Positions 7,212 to 15,812 of a DNA stretch of 31,372 bases are shown piece after piece; position 1 is the stretch's first letter; each line of letters opens with the position of its first letter. Location of the stretch: contig JAMWCA010000003.1 of assembly GCA_023819545.1 (NCBI GenBank), positions 1-31,372 on the forward strand, given 5' to 3'. The stretch comes from Candidatus Omnitrophota bacterium. Its GTDB lineage: Bacteria; Ratteibacteria; UBA8468; B48-G9; JAFGKM01. Below the pieces are notes generated by a model. The model saw nothing but the letters and a program-made list of their open reading frames with translations, did no database searches and was not told where the DNA came from. The position numbers and the translations under genes were made by a program.

Positions 7212-8314
7212 ATTTTTTTTAGTTCTTCTCTAATTTTTATTTTCTGTGGACATTTTTCTTCACATTGCCCACATTCAACACAAGCATCTGCTTTTTTTCT
7301 TTCCTCTGTTTCATTTATCCCTATCTTTAAATAATTTTCCTTCTGTTTTTTAGAACCTAAAAGGATATATTGATTGAATAAATTAAAAATATGAGGAATA
7401 GGAATGTTTTGTGGACAGGGAAGGCAATACCTACAAGAGGTGCAAGGTATTTCTCCAACTTTTTTCCTTTCTTTTATTATATTTTCTATAATTCTGATTT
7501 CCTCTACATTTAAAAATTCTTCTGAACTTGCTATTTTTGCATTTTCTTCAACCATTTCTAAACTATTCATCCCTGAAAGTGCTATTGAGACATTTTTATT
7601 TGAAAAAACAAATTTAAAAGCAATTTCAACTGGATTTTTATATTTTTCTTTAAAAACATTCATCAAATAAGGAAAATCAGAAAGTCGTCCTCCACCAACA
7701 GGACCCATAACAGCAACTCCAATTCCCTTTTTTGAGACATATTCAATACTCTCTTCATTACTTCTATCAAGTAAATTATATTGACACAAAACTGTTTCAA
7801 ATATATCAACTGTATCAACAATTTTTTTCATATATTCTGGTTTATCATGAAAAGAAAAAGAGATATGTTTAATTAGTCCTTCTTCTTTTGCTTTTTGTGC
7901 CTCTTCTACTAAATTAAATTTTAAAACTTTTTCTTGAAAACTTTGCCAGTTTAATGAGTGAAAATGGTAAAAATCAATATACTCAACATTAATTTTTTTT
8001 AATTGTTCTTCAAGGATTCTTCTAAAATCATCTTTTTTTTCTATTTGCCATAATGGTGATTTGGTTGAAATATATACTTTATCTCTCCATCCTTTAATTG
8101 CCTTTCCTACAATTATTTCACTTTTTTGTTCACAATATCCATAAGCAGTATCAATATAATTTATACCAAGTTCAAACCCTCTTATAATGATTTTTATTGA
8201 TAATTCTTCGTCAATTGTTCTTACCCCATTTATTTCTTTTGTTGGTAATCTCATTGCTCCAAATCCAAGAATTGAAACAATCTTTCCTGTTTTTCCGAAT
8301 TTTCTATAAAGCAT
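7190..8314 (-). CDS. Aldo/keto reductase with C-terminal 4Fe-4S clusters
   Basis: 374 residues. The first ~270 form an aldo/keto reductase barrel (LGFGAMRLP at 17-24; catalytic tetrad D55, Y60, K85 and H119 in DTAYGY, STKSP and FYHFH). The C-terminus adds two ferredoxin-like cysteine clusters: CxxCxxCxxCP at about 291-300 and CxxCxxCxxxCP at about 345-355. This fused architecture is common in anaerobes and is usually annotated as an AKR-family or YhdN-like oxidoreductase; the clusters suggest electron transfer with ferredoxin instead of, or besides, NADPH. The substrate is unknown. The ATG has AAGGAGG upstream. The gene appears to be transcribed alone, converging with the PAS gene. Confidence 0.9.
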   Translation of the reverse strand: MLYRKFGKTGKIVSILGFGAMRLPTKEINGVRTIDEELSIKIIIRGFELGINYIDTAYGYCEQKSEIIVGKAIKGWRDKVYISTKSPLWQIEKKDDFRRILEEQLKKINVEYIDFYHFHSLNWQSFQEKVLKFNLVEEAQKAKEEGLIKHISFSFHDKPEYMKKIVDTVDIFETVLCQYNLLDRSNEESIEYVSKKGIGVAVMGPVGGGRLSDFPYLMNVFKEKYKNPVEIAFKFVFSNKNVSIALSGMNSLEMVEENAKIASSEEFLNVEEIRIIENIIKERKKVGEIPCTSCRYCLPCPQNIPIPHIFNLFNQYILLGSKKQKENYLKIGINETEERKKADACVECGQCEEKCPQKIKIREELKKIHKILSS

Positions 8315-8374
8315 ATTTTCCTCCTTGTTAAAATATTGTTTGAAATAAGTAAATATCGTATAAAAATTTGTAAA

Positions 8375-9016
8375 TTATTTATTTTTATTGTAGAATCTCT
8401 CTATATATGAAACAACTTGTTCTGGCTGATCAAAAACTTTAAAAATTTTTAAATCTTCTTTATCAATATATTGTCTTTTTAAAAGAATCTCTTTTAACCA
8501 ATCAATAAATCCTTCCCAGTAAGTAGTATCCATAAGAACAACAGGAAATTTATGAATTCTTTTTGTCTGAATAAGTGTTATTGCTTCTGTAAATTCATCA
8601 AGAGTTCCAAAACCACCTGGAAATATAATAAATCCCTTTGTATATTTGACAAACATAACCTTTCTTGTAAAAAAATATCTGAAAGAAATGAGTGTTTTTA
8701 TATAGGGATTAGGTTTTTGTTCCATTGGTAATTCTATATTAAGTCCTACAGAATCTCCACCACCTAAAACCGCTCCTTTATTTGCTGCTTCCATAATTCC
8801 CGGACCACCTCCAGTTATTATTGTATAACCTTTTTCTGCAAGTAATTTCGCTGTCATCACTGCCTTTTTATACCAGATGTCATTTTCTTTTATTCTTGCA
8901 GAACCCCATATAATAATGGCTTTTTCTATTTTCTCCAATGTTTCAAATCCTTCTACAAACTCTGCCATAATTCTAAAAATTCTCCATGCTTCTTCTTCAT
9001 ATCTGTTCTTTTTCAT
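8375..9016 (-). CDS. LOG-family protein (TIGR00730-like nucleotide phosphoribohydrolase)
   Basis: 213 residues with a Rossmann-like LOG fold: IIIWGSARI near the N-terminus, GGGPGIMEAANKGA, and the signature PGGFGTLDEFTE. Characterised members hydrolyse nucleoside 5'-monophosphates to free base and ribose phosphate (cytokinin activation in plants); older databases call them lysine decarboxylase, which is wrong. The ATG at 9016 is preferred because GGAGG lies 9 nt upstream; the frame can be extended to a TTG at 9034 that has no suitable site. The start overlaps the NfeD gene end by 20 bases, implying co-translation, though a functional link is not known. Confidence 0.88.
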   Translation of the reverse strand: MKKNRYEEEAWRIFRIMAEFVEGFETLEKIEKAIIIWGSARIKENDIWYKKAVMTAKLLAEKGYTIITGGGPGIMEAANKGAVLGGGDSVGLNIELPMEQKPNPYIKTLISFRYFFTRKVMFVKYTKGFIIFPGGFGTLDEFTEAITLIQTKRIHKFPVVLMDTTYWEGFIDWLKEILLKRQYIDKEDLKIFKVFDQPEQVVSYIERFYNKNK

Positions 9017-10292
9017 ATTTAATTTCCTCCACAATTAAAACTAAACCTTTAACATCAATCACTTTTATCTTTTTATCCTTTTCAATCTTTCCTTCTATAC
9101 TTTTTCCTTTCCAATGTTCTCCATGGACAAAAACCATTCCCTCAGGATTTAACTCTGTTATAGTTTTACCTTCTTCTCCAATTAATCCTTCTTTACCAGT
9201 TATTACTTTTCTTCTTTTTGTTTTTAATGAAAACCATATAATAAACCAGATAAATCCACCTGTTAAAATACTTACAAGAATAATAGATATATTTGGAACT
9301 TTAATTTCTGATGTTTTTTTGAATAACATTAATGAACCAAGTATGAAAGTAATAATTCCTGAAGTAATAAAAATTCCAAAAGTTGGAGTTATTGCTTCTA
9401 TTATAAAGAAAATGAAACTTAAGATAATTAGTATTAAACCAGCCATATTTATAGGTAATGTATGTAGTCCAAAAAAAGCCAAAATTAAAGCAATTGTTCC
9501 AACAATGCCTGGAATTCCAAAACCAGGATGAGAAAATTCAAGTATTATTCCCCATATTCCTAATATAAGTAAAAGATAGGCAATATTTGGGTCGGATATA
9601 AATTTCAAAATTCTATCCTTAAATTCAAGTTTTGCTTCCTTTATTTTAACATTTTTAGTATATAGAACTATCTCTTTGTCATTTATTTTTATTATCTTCC
9701 CATCTATTTTTTCAAGTAAATCATTTATATCTTTTGCCTTTAAGTCAATTACTTTTTCTTTTAATGCTTCTTCTTCTGTTGAAGAAATACTTTCTCTAAC
9801 TGCCTTTTCTGCCCATTTTTCATTTCTCCCCCTATACTTTGCAATTGTTTTAATAAAACTTACAGTGTCGTTTACAATTTTCTCTTCAATTTTACTATTT
9901 TGTTCTCCGCCAGTAAGAGTAACTGGATGAGCAGCCCCTATATTTGTAGCTGGAGCCATTGCAAGGATATGACAAGATAAAGCAATAAATGTTCCAGCAG
10001 AGGCACATTGAGCACCACTTGGATAAACGAAACCAACTATTGGAATGTCAGATGAAAGTATCTCTTGAACTATTTTTCTTGTTGAGGAAAGTAAACCTCC
10101 AGGTGTATCTATTGTTATTAGAATGAAATCAAATTTGTTTTTTTTGGCTAAAGATATAGCATTTTTAACCTGATAATAAGTCATAGGACCAATTGCTCCC
10201 TCTATATTTAAAAGATATACTTCACCACACTTTACAGAATTTTTAAAGATTAGAACATATAATATGAGAAACAATATTTTTATTTTTCTCAT
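8997..10292 (-). CDS. NfeD-family membrane serine protease (ClpP-like plus NfeD OB domain)
   Basis: 431 residues. It has an N-terminal signal peptide or anchor (about 1-22), then a ClpP-fold protease domain with IDTPGG at 61-66 and the nucleophile region SGAQCASAGTF, where S98 is the expected catalytic serine. A Lys in KTIAKYRGR (K148 or K152) would complete the Ser-Lys dyad. Four or five membrane helices at about 225-350 follow, then a C-terminal NfeD beta-barrel (GLIGEEGKTITELNPEGMVFVHGE). Long NfeD proteins cleave hydrophobic membrane substrates, typically stomatin-like SPFH proteins encoded next door; here no SPFH gene is adjacent. The start overlaps the upstream M24 gene stop by 4 bases (ATGA), and its own 3' end overlaps the LOG gene. 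Confidence 0.93.
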   Translation of the reverse strand: MRKIKILFLILYVLIFKNSVKCGEVYLLNIEGAIGPMTYYQVKNAISLAKKNKFDFILITIDTPGGLLSSTRKIVQEILSSDIPIVGFVYPSGAQCASAGTFIALSCHILAMAPATNIGAAHPVTLTGGEQNSKIEEKIVNDTVSFIKTIAKYRGRNEKWAEKAVRESISSTEEEALKEKVIDLKAKDINDLLEKIDGKIIKINDKEIVLYTKNVKIKEAKLEFKDRILKFISDPNIAYLLLILGIWGIILEFSHPGFGIPGIVGTIALILAFFGLHTLPINMAGLILIILSFIFFIIEAITPTFGIFITSGIITFILGSLMLFKKTSEIKVPNISIILVSILTGGFIWFIIWFSLKTKRRKVITGKEGLIGEEGKTITELNPEGMVFVHGEHWKGKSIEGKIEKDKKIKVIDVKGLVLIVEEIKYEKEQI

Positions 10293-11374
10293 TTTACAAG
10301 TATATCTGGTCTTAAAAATTCTCCATCGTCTATTTCAATTTTTAATAAAGGCCAGTTTTTGTCCTCTGTTATAATAATTGGTTTTCCTTCGGTTGTGATA
10401 ATTGTATCTTCTGATTTTGTCCCTGTTATTGATGGATTCCATGCAAATGCTTGGTTTCCTGTTATAACTTCTTTTCGCTCTTTTGTTGCTCTGAAATATC
10501 TTGTCATATAGCCAGTTGGTCCACCCTGATGATGTTTTTGCCACTCATCTCTATATCCTGTCTTTTCATACATTTCTATTCCTTTAGAAAAAATTTCACC
10601 TATTAATTTCCCCTTTAGTGTTGAACCTATAAATGTAGAATCTATTTTACAAACTGCAAGATGTTTTTTCTTTAAATCTTCTGGTGGTTTACCAAAATAA
10701 ATAATCCGAGATAAAGAAACTATTAAACCATGCTTTCTTGCACATAGGACTACCATAACAGATTTTTTAACTTTTTTTTCTTTTGGAACTGGGTGTCTAT
10801 ATTTTTTAATCCGACCGTCCGAAGCAATTAAAAGAACAACAGGAACTATATTTTTTCTCCATAAACTTTCACTTAATTTTCCAGATATTTCTATTTCTCT
10901 ATCTCCTGGTTTTATCTCTTTACAAATTTCCGTTACTATTTTTGATGTTGTTTTACCAATTTCTTTATATCTTTCAATTTCTTCGTTGAGGAGTGGAAAA
11001 TGTAATTTTTCAATATTTAATGAAATGTAATTATCATAAAATAAATCAGAGCCAACTTTTCTTTTAGTAATTTTTTTTATTTTTTCGTCAAATTCTTCCT
11101 CATACCACTTTACAACAATTGGTTCAAAATTGAAATTTTTGAGTTCCTCTTCTGAAATTCTTGGGTCTTCTATATTATTTGTTAAATAATAAATTTTTTT
11201 CTTTGTGATAAGTAATTTACAGACACCTGTTTCTGTATGAAGTCCAACATAATTTATTTTCCCTCCTGTAAACCATGCAAAATTACTCACTTTATTCAAT
11301 AAAACCCCTTCTAATTTTTTTTCATCAATTAATTTTTTTATTCTTTCCCATTTAATAAGTATTTCTTTTTCCAT
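10289..11374 (-). CDS. M24-fold (aminopeptidase P/creatinase-like) protein, metal site apparently lost
   Basis: 361 residues with the two-domain layout of Xaa-Pro peptidases: a creatinase N-domain (about 1-130) and a pita-bread domain (about 135-361). Some landmarks remain (HHQGGPTGY at 281-289, GTKSEDT at 318-324 with the last Glu ligand E322). By eye the other metal ligands are gone: the SDxTRT block reads VSLSR (S220 in place of Asp), no Asp precedes it at the right distance, and the EPG Glu is N313 (WNPSI). The enzyme may be metal-free like creatinase, or a binding protein. It heads the M24-NfeD-LOG set and overlaps NfeD by 4 bases. No Shine-Dalgarno precedes the ATG, and the predicted transcription start lies only a few nt before it. 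Confidence 0.8.
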   Translation of the reverse strand: MEKEILIKWERIKKLIDEKKLEGVLLNKVSNFAWFTGGKINYVGLHTETGVCKLLITKKKIYYLTNNIEDPRISEEELKNFNFEPIVVKWYEEEFDEKIKKITKRKVGSDLFYDNYISLNIEKLHFPLLNEEIERYKEIGKTTSKIVTEICKEIKPGDREIEISGKLSESLWRKNIVPVVLLIASDGRIKKYRHPVPKEKKVKKSVMVVLCARKHGLIVSLSRIIYFGKPPEDLKKKHLAVCKIDSTFIGSTLKGKLIGEIFSKGIEMYEKTGYRDEWQKHHQGGPTGYMTRYFRATKERKEVITGNQAFAWNPSITGTKSEDTIITTEGKPIIITEDKNWPLLKIEIDDGEFLRPDILVK

Positions 11375-11382
11375 ATGATATA

Positions 11383-11411
11383 ATTATTGTCCAATTTTTA
11401 ATTTTTTTCAA
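11383..11411 (-). promoter_or_regulatory. Candidate promoter of the M24-NfeD-LOG operon
   Basis: Minus-strand TTGAAA (11411-11406), 17 nt, AATAAT (11388-11383). A start about 7 nt downstream would be 2-3 nt from the ATG at 11374, so the message would be leaderless or nearly so. Confidence 0.4.
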
Positions 11412-11444
11412 GTTAAGTTAAAATATCTAAAAAAGGATGCAGTT

Positions 11445-12608
11445 ATGACAGGAAAAGAGAGAGTTTTGAACGCTTTTAATCATAAAGAAAGTGATTTTGT
11501 CCCTGTTTCTGACCAGTTAATTGTTTCAAAAGTTGCTTCTGAAATAATTGGAAGATATGCATATACAGGAGGGGGTGAATTTGAAAAAGACAAAATTGAA
11601 CTTTTATATAGACGTGAAAGAGATTTTTTAGTTGAAAGATATGTTGAAGATACTTTAAAAGTTCATGAACAACTTGATTTAGATTTTATAAGAGTTGGTT
11701 TAGTCCCTTCAAATGTCTATTCTATAGAAGCTCTCCCTAAAAAAATTGATGAAAATACATACTTATATGAAAATAAAGAAACAAAAAATTAGTCAATTTA
11801 TAAATTTTCTCCCTCATCTGGCCAATTTTTCTGTATTGATTCTTCTTTAGATAGAGAAGGTTTTCTTGCTTTAGAAAGGGAGATAAAATATATGGAGAAA
11901 AAGTTGGAAGATGAGATTAAATTTGATGACAAAAGTATTTTTGATGCATGGGATAGAATTGTTGAGAAAGTTGGAGAAGAAAAGGCAATTGCTTTTAGTG
12001 CAGGTATTTCAATACCTATGAGAGAAATATATCTTGAATCTATTATTTTAAAACCAGATTGGATAGAAATTTATCTTGATTATCAAACAAAATCTACAAT
12101 TGAATTTATTAAAGAAGCAAAAAAACATGGTGCAGATTTTATTCTTGGTGGGGGCGACCTGGCTGATAAAAATGGACCAATTTACAGCCCAAATGTTTTC
12201 AGAAAATATCTGATGCCAAGATATAAAAAAATACTTGATATATGTAAGTCACTTGGACTTTTCTATGTATTTAGAAGTGATGGAGATACAAAACCCTTAT
12301 GGGATATATGGTTTTGTGAAATAGGTTTTGATGGATATGGAGAAATAGATAAATCAGCTGGAATAGAGTTGAAACAACTTAAGGAAAAATATGGAGAAAA
12401 AATAACATTACTTGGAAATGTAGATTGTTCAAAGACGCTTGTCTATGGTAATAAAGAACAAATATATGAAGAAGTAAGAAAATGTATTGAAGATGCAGCA
12501 AGAGAAGGTGGTTATATTTTAACCTCTTCAAATTCTATTCATTATAATATTCCTGCAAGAAATTTTATATATATGGTAGAGGCAGCAAGAAAATTTGGTA
12601 AATATTAA
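11445..12608 (+). pseudogene. URO-D-family (corrinoid methyltransferase-like) gene interrupted by one in-frame TAG
   Basis: Residues 1-115 read from an ATG with AAAAGGATG nearby; then a TAG at 11790-11792 stops translation, and the same frame continues open to TAA at 12608. Joined, it is 387 residues, the normal length for a URO-D-like TIM barrel. The N-terminal 'MTGKERVLNAFNHKESDFVPV' and the C-terminal LLGNVDCSKTL and GGYILTSSNSIHYNIP blocks are typical of the branch related to methylcobamide methyltransferases, not the heme enzyme HemE. No base is inserted or lost. The second half has its own ATG at 11892 with AAAGGGAG 9 nt upstream, so it might be translated separately. It is either a young pseudogene, an assembly error or a readthrough gene. 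It lies alone, converging on the PurF-like gene 3 nt away. Confidence 0.85.
11790..11792 (+). other. In-frame amber codon inside the URO-D-family gene
   Basis: TAG sits between ENKETKN and SIYKFSPSSGQFF. A TGG (Trp) codon would be restored by a single base change, and Trp suits the context as I recall the family, but I could not align it. TAG serves as an ordinary terminal stop for thiC (240-242) and for the PurF-like gene (12612-12614), so the organism reads TAG as stop at least there. Confidence 0.9.
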
Positions 12609-12611
12609 AAT

Positions 12612-13922
12612 CTAAATAATTTTTTTACCTGTCCAACAATAAAGGCATAATTTTTCTTCAGGAATTCCAATACCTTTTACAAAATTTTCTATTGTATTAT
12701 ATTTTAGAGTATCCGCACCTATTCTTTTTGCAATTTCTTCAATTTTATATTTTTTTGCTATAAGTTCTTTGTAACTCCGAGTAGAAATATCATATAGACA
12801 AGGAGCGATTAAAGGTGGACACCCTACTCTAACATGAACTTTTTTGGCCCCAAATTCTTTTAATTCAAGAACCTTATTTCTTATTTGGGTTCCACGAACA
12901 ATAGAATCGTCACAAAGTATAATATTTTTGCCTTTTACATTTGCTTCAATAACAGAAAGTTTTAATTCTGCTTCTTGTTCTCTTTCTTCTTGTGTAAGTG
13001 GTAAGTAACTTCTACTTGCAAATCTATCAATCAAAAAAACTTCATCATACGGAATTTTAGAACCTTTATGATAACCAAGTGCATAACCAATTCCAGAAAA
13101 AGGGATTGCTGAAACAATATCAGCATCTACATTGTCATTTTTTGCAAGAAAAAGTCCAAGATTATTTCTTGCTCTTGCGACAGAAACACCCTCAATTATT
13201 GAATCCATAGAAGCAATATAGCCCCATTCAAAAGCACAAAAAGCAATTCTTGGCCCTTTAACAATTTTCTGGGTTTTTATTCCCTTTTCATTTATTAAAA
13301 TAATCTCTCCAGGTTTTACATCCCTTATAATTTTAGCATCAAGAAAACTAAAAGGCCTTGATTCTGAAGAAATTAAATAGTCATTATTGCTTTTCCCAAG
13401 AATTAAAGGTTTAAATCCATATGGGTCTCTTGCTGCATAAATTCCCTCCTTACAGAGTATTAAAATTGTATAGGACCCTTTTATTTTTTGTGAAAGTTTC
13501 TCAAGCCCATCTACAAAATTATTACTTTGAACAATTATTTTTGCAATAAGTTCTATTTGTGTATGACTGAAAAATGAATGTCCTTTAGAAGTTTCTTCTT
13601 TAAATAATTGTTCAAAATTTATAATATTACCTGCAAAGGCAATAGAAAAAATTCCTAATTTTGATTCAAGAAAAATTGGTTGTTTTTCTTTTAAACTTAC
13701 ATGTCCAATTCCATAATTACCAATAAGTTTTTTTAATTCAAATTTTGTAAATGAATGTCTTACAAAACCCTCATGAGTTATCAAATTAATTCCTTTATAA
13801 TATGTAGAAATTCCACAGTATTTTTGACCACGATGTTGTAATTTAAAAATACCATAAAAAATTTTCTCACTGCAATTCTTATTTGAATAAATTCCAAAAA
13901 TTCCACAGTTTTCTTCTAACAT
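12612..13922 (-). CDS. PurF-like amidophosphoribosyltransferase homologue with altered glutamine site
   Basis: 436 residues with the PurF layout: a short propeptide ending before C6 (NCGIFGIY), an Ntn glutaminase domain (6-225) and a phosphoribosyltransferase domain with an intact PRPP loop (ILCDDSIVRGT, 335-345). The four Fe-S cysteines of the Bacillus-type enzyme are present (C229, C375, C426, C429). The glutamine pocket is not: the GHxRYST loop is shortened and lacks the Arg (GHVSLKEKQP), HNGN reads FAGN (A97), and the SDTE Asp is Q122. The NRYVGRTFI segment reads DRFASRSYL. Normal PurF makes phosphoribosylamine from PRPP and glutamine; this one may use ammonia or do something else. GGGGA precedes the ATG, 2 nt after the ANTAR gene. 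Confidence 0.8.
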   Translation of the reverse strand: MLEENCGIFGIYSNKNCSEKIFYGIFKLQHRGQKYCGISTYYKGINLITHEGFVRHSFTKFELKKLIGNYGIGHVSLKEKQPIFLESKLGIFSIAFAGNIINFEQLFKEETSKGHSFFSHTQIELIAKIIVQSNNFVDGLEKLSQKIKGSYTILILCKEGIYAARDPYGFKPLILGKSNNDYLISSESRPFSFLDAKIIRDVKPGEIILINEKGIKTQKIVKGPRIAFCAFEWGYIASMDSIIEGVSVARARNNLGLFLAKNDNVDADIVSAIPFSGIGYALGYHKGSKIPYDEVFLIDRFASRSYLPLTQEEREQEAELKLSVIEANVKGKNIILCDDSIVRGTQIRNKVLELKEFGAKKVHVRVGCPPLIAPCLYDISTRSYKELIAKKYKIEEIAKRIGADTLKYNTIENFVKGIGIPEEKLCLYCWTGKKII

Positions 13923-13924
13923 TT

Positions 13925-14629
13925 TTATTTCCCCTTTTTTATTTCATAAGTAAGTATTATCGCTTCAGCCACTTCTTTCATACTTATTCTTCTGTTCATA
14001 CTATACTTCCTAATTTTATTATATGCCTGTTCTTCTGATAAGTTTTCTTCTTTCATTAAAATTCCTTTTGCTTTTTCTATTTTTTTTCTTGCTTCAAGTT
14101 CTTCTTCAAGTATTTTTGTCTTTACTAAAAGTTCAGTATTCTCAATTACTATCGCTGCTTGATTTGCTATAGAAGAAATAATTTCTATTTCTTTTTCTGT
14201 AAATTTATAAGGATGTGTAGTATAAACATTCAAGACCCCTATTGTTTTATTTTTGACTATCATGGGAACAGATAGCATTGATACAAGTCCTTCTTTTATG
14301 GCTATATCTCTAAATTTATATTCTTTTTCTTTTCTAACATCCTCAACTATCATCGGTTTTTTTGTTTCAAATACTTTACCTGTAATCCCTTCTCCTATTT
14401 TTAAAGGTGGTTTTTTTAGGTATTCCTCGCTCATTGCCTGTGTTGCCCTTATTTTTAGAACTTTTTCTTTTTCATCATAAAGGAATATTGAACATATCTT
14501 TGACTTAAAAACTTCTGCAGTAACATTCACAATAAGTTTTAAAATGTCTTCAATATACATATCAGATGTTATTGCACTACTTATTTTATAAAGTGCTTCT
14601 ATTTCTTTATTGATATTACTTTTTTTCAT
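13925..14629 (-). CDS. GAF-ANTAR transcription antitermination regulator
   Basis: 234 residues. A GAF sensory domain fills about 20-165 (ending EKEIEIISSIANQAAIVIEN), followed by a coiled-coil linker and a C-terminal ANTAR domain at about 175-230 (EARKKIEKAKGILMKEENLSEEQAYNKIRKYSMNRR in outline). ANTAR proteins bind a pair of hexaloop hairpins in nascent RNA and prevent termination, often in nitrogen-related operons; GAF supplies the signal. No kinase or receiver domain is present, so the GAF ligand probably acts directly. It lies between the PHP gene (6 nt upstream) and the PurF-like gene (2 nt downstream). The start has only a weak ribosome-binding site and probably relies on coupling. Confidence 0.88.
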   Translation of the reverse strand: MKKSNINKEIEALYKISSAITSDMYIEDILKLIVNVTAEVFKSKICSIFLYDEKEKVLKIRATQAMSEEYLKKPPLKIGEGITGKVFETKKPMIVEDVRKEKEYKFRDIAIKEGLVSMLSVPMIVKNKTIGVLNVYTTHPYKFTEKEIEIISSIANQAAIVIENTELLVKTKILEEELEARKKIEKAKGILMKEENLSEEQAYNKIRKYSMNRRISMKEVAEAIILTYEIKKGK

Positions 14630-14635
14630 TGGTTT

Positions 14636-15790
14636 TCATAAAAATAATTTTTCAAAACTTTCTATAAAGTATCTAAGATATTTAGAAATTTCTGGATTGG
14701 TAAAATTATCTACAAATGGTTGTCCATATTTATTCATTTCAGTTCCACATATAACAGGCATATTCATCTTTTGGCAAATAGTCATAAATTGATGGAGTTT
14801 TTCTATTTTTAATTTCTTTTCATTCTCATCCTTTATATTCCAGTTCCTTTCAGGAATTATTGTTATCCCTCTAATTCTTTTTGCTTTAAGTAATTCAAGT
14901 AGAGTTTCTGGATTTTTTTCTCCTTCATTTGTTCCATCAAGCCATGTTCCAATAGGTAATCCATCACATCTTTCTATCATTTCTACAACTCTATCAAAGG
15001 TTGGAAAATCAGTGCTTTCAGATTTTATGTAACCAGGTCCTCCAAATTTAATAAGTTTTTGTCTTATTTTCTCATATAAATCACCTATATTTTTCTCTCT
15101 TAATTCAATAAATTTTTCCTTTTCAATTCCTAAAATATCAGACCAGAAAATCTCTTTTTTTTCTTTCAAAACTTCATTTGATTTTATATAATATGCGTAG
15201 ATTATATGTCTTTCTGTAGGATTTTTTGACGGAGTAAGAGGAAGAACATCTTTTTCATAATCTATTTTTATCTCTTTTAAGTAATTGTTAATTTTCTCAA
15301 TAATTTTTTTGTTTCTTTTCTGAGCAATCTCTTTTAAATTATCAAAAAAATTTTTCTCTAAAGTTTTTTCTCCTGGTTTTTTTTTAAATCCCTTACCGCA
15401 CAAATAAAAAATCCCAGGTTCATTTGGAGAATTTATAACTTTATCTTTCATTTCTTCTAAAAAAACTCTTGTTTCAAAACCACTTATTACTTTTAAATTT
15501 AACAATTCACCAGCCCATAAAGTTTCTTCAAGTCCAGTTAGTGTATCAAAATCAACAGTTCCCAAATATAATAGCCCCTTTTTCCATCCTTCAAAAACAA
15601 TTCTTAATGGAGACCAGTTTTTATAGTTAAAAGAATGGAATGTATGTATATGGGCATTAATAAAACCCAAAAATTCGTTATCTTTTTTTATCTTATTTTT
15701 TTTAATTAAATTGCATAATTTCAGAAAATTTTCTTTCCTTATCTCTATATTAAAATCAGAAAGAAATTGTAATATTTTTTCATTTTCCAT
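14636..15790 (-). CDS. PHP-domain phosphoesterase-like protein
   Basis: 384 residues. The PHP signature appears as INAHIHTFHSFNY (about 43-55; HxH metal ligands), then GTVDFDTLTGLEET, a Glu in VISGFETRV, and near the end PVICGTEMNKYGQPFVDNF, matching late metal-ligand blocks. PHP domains are trinuclear metal phosphoesterases or proofreading nucleases; the ~140-residue charged helical insert after the Glu motif is not one I recognise. The substrate is unknown. I start at the ATG at 15790: the frame runs back to a TTG at 15841, but that TTG is part of the predicted -35 box. No clear Shine-Dalgarno is seen. It leads the PHP-ANTAR-PurF-like operon. Confidence 0.72.
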   Translation of the reverse strand: MENEKILQFLSDFNIEIRKENFLKLCNLIKKNKIKKDNEFLGFINAHIHTFHSFNYKNWSPLRIVFEGWKKGLLYLGTVDFDTLTGLEETLWAGELLNLKVISGFETRVFLEEMKDKVINSPNEPGIFYLCGKGFKKKPGEKTLEKNFFDNLKEIAQKRNKKIIEKINNYLKEIKIDYEKDVLPLTPSKNPTERHIIYAYYIKSNEVLKEKKEIFWSDILGIEKEKFIELREKNIGDLYEKIRQKLIKFGGPGYIKSESTDFPTFDRVVEMIERCDGLPIGTWLDGTNEGEKNPETLLELLKAKRIRGITIIPERNWNIKDENEKKLKIEKLHQFMTICQKMNMPVICGTEMNKYGQPFVDNFTNPEISKYLRYFIESFEKLFL

Positions 15791-15812
15791 TTTTGTGAAT
15801 AAGTTTTTTAAA

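Noticed and set aside
8306..8334. Possible hairpin around the aldo/keto reductase ribosome-binding site (ATATTTT/AAAATAT)
   Set aside because: Seven A-U pairs only, with a 10-nt loop that leaves AAGGAGG exposed; expected by chance in AT-rich DNA.
11790..11792. TAG as a pyrrolysine codon
   Set aside because: TAG ends thiC and the PurF-like gene here, no pyl gene is in the window, and URO-D proteins are not known pyrrolysine proteins. Kept only as an open possibility in the finding.
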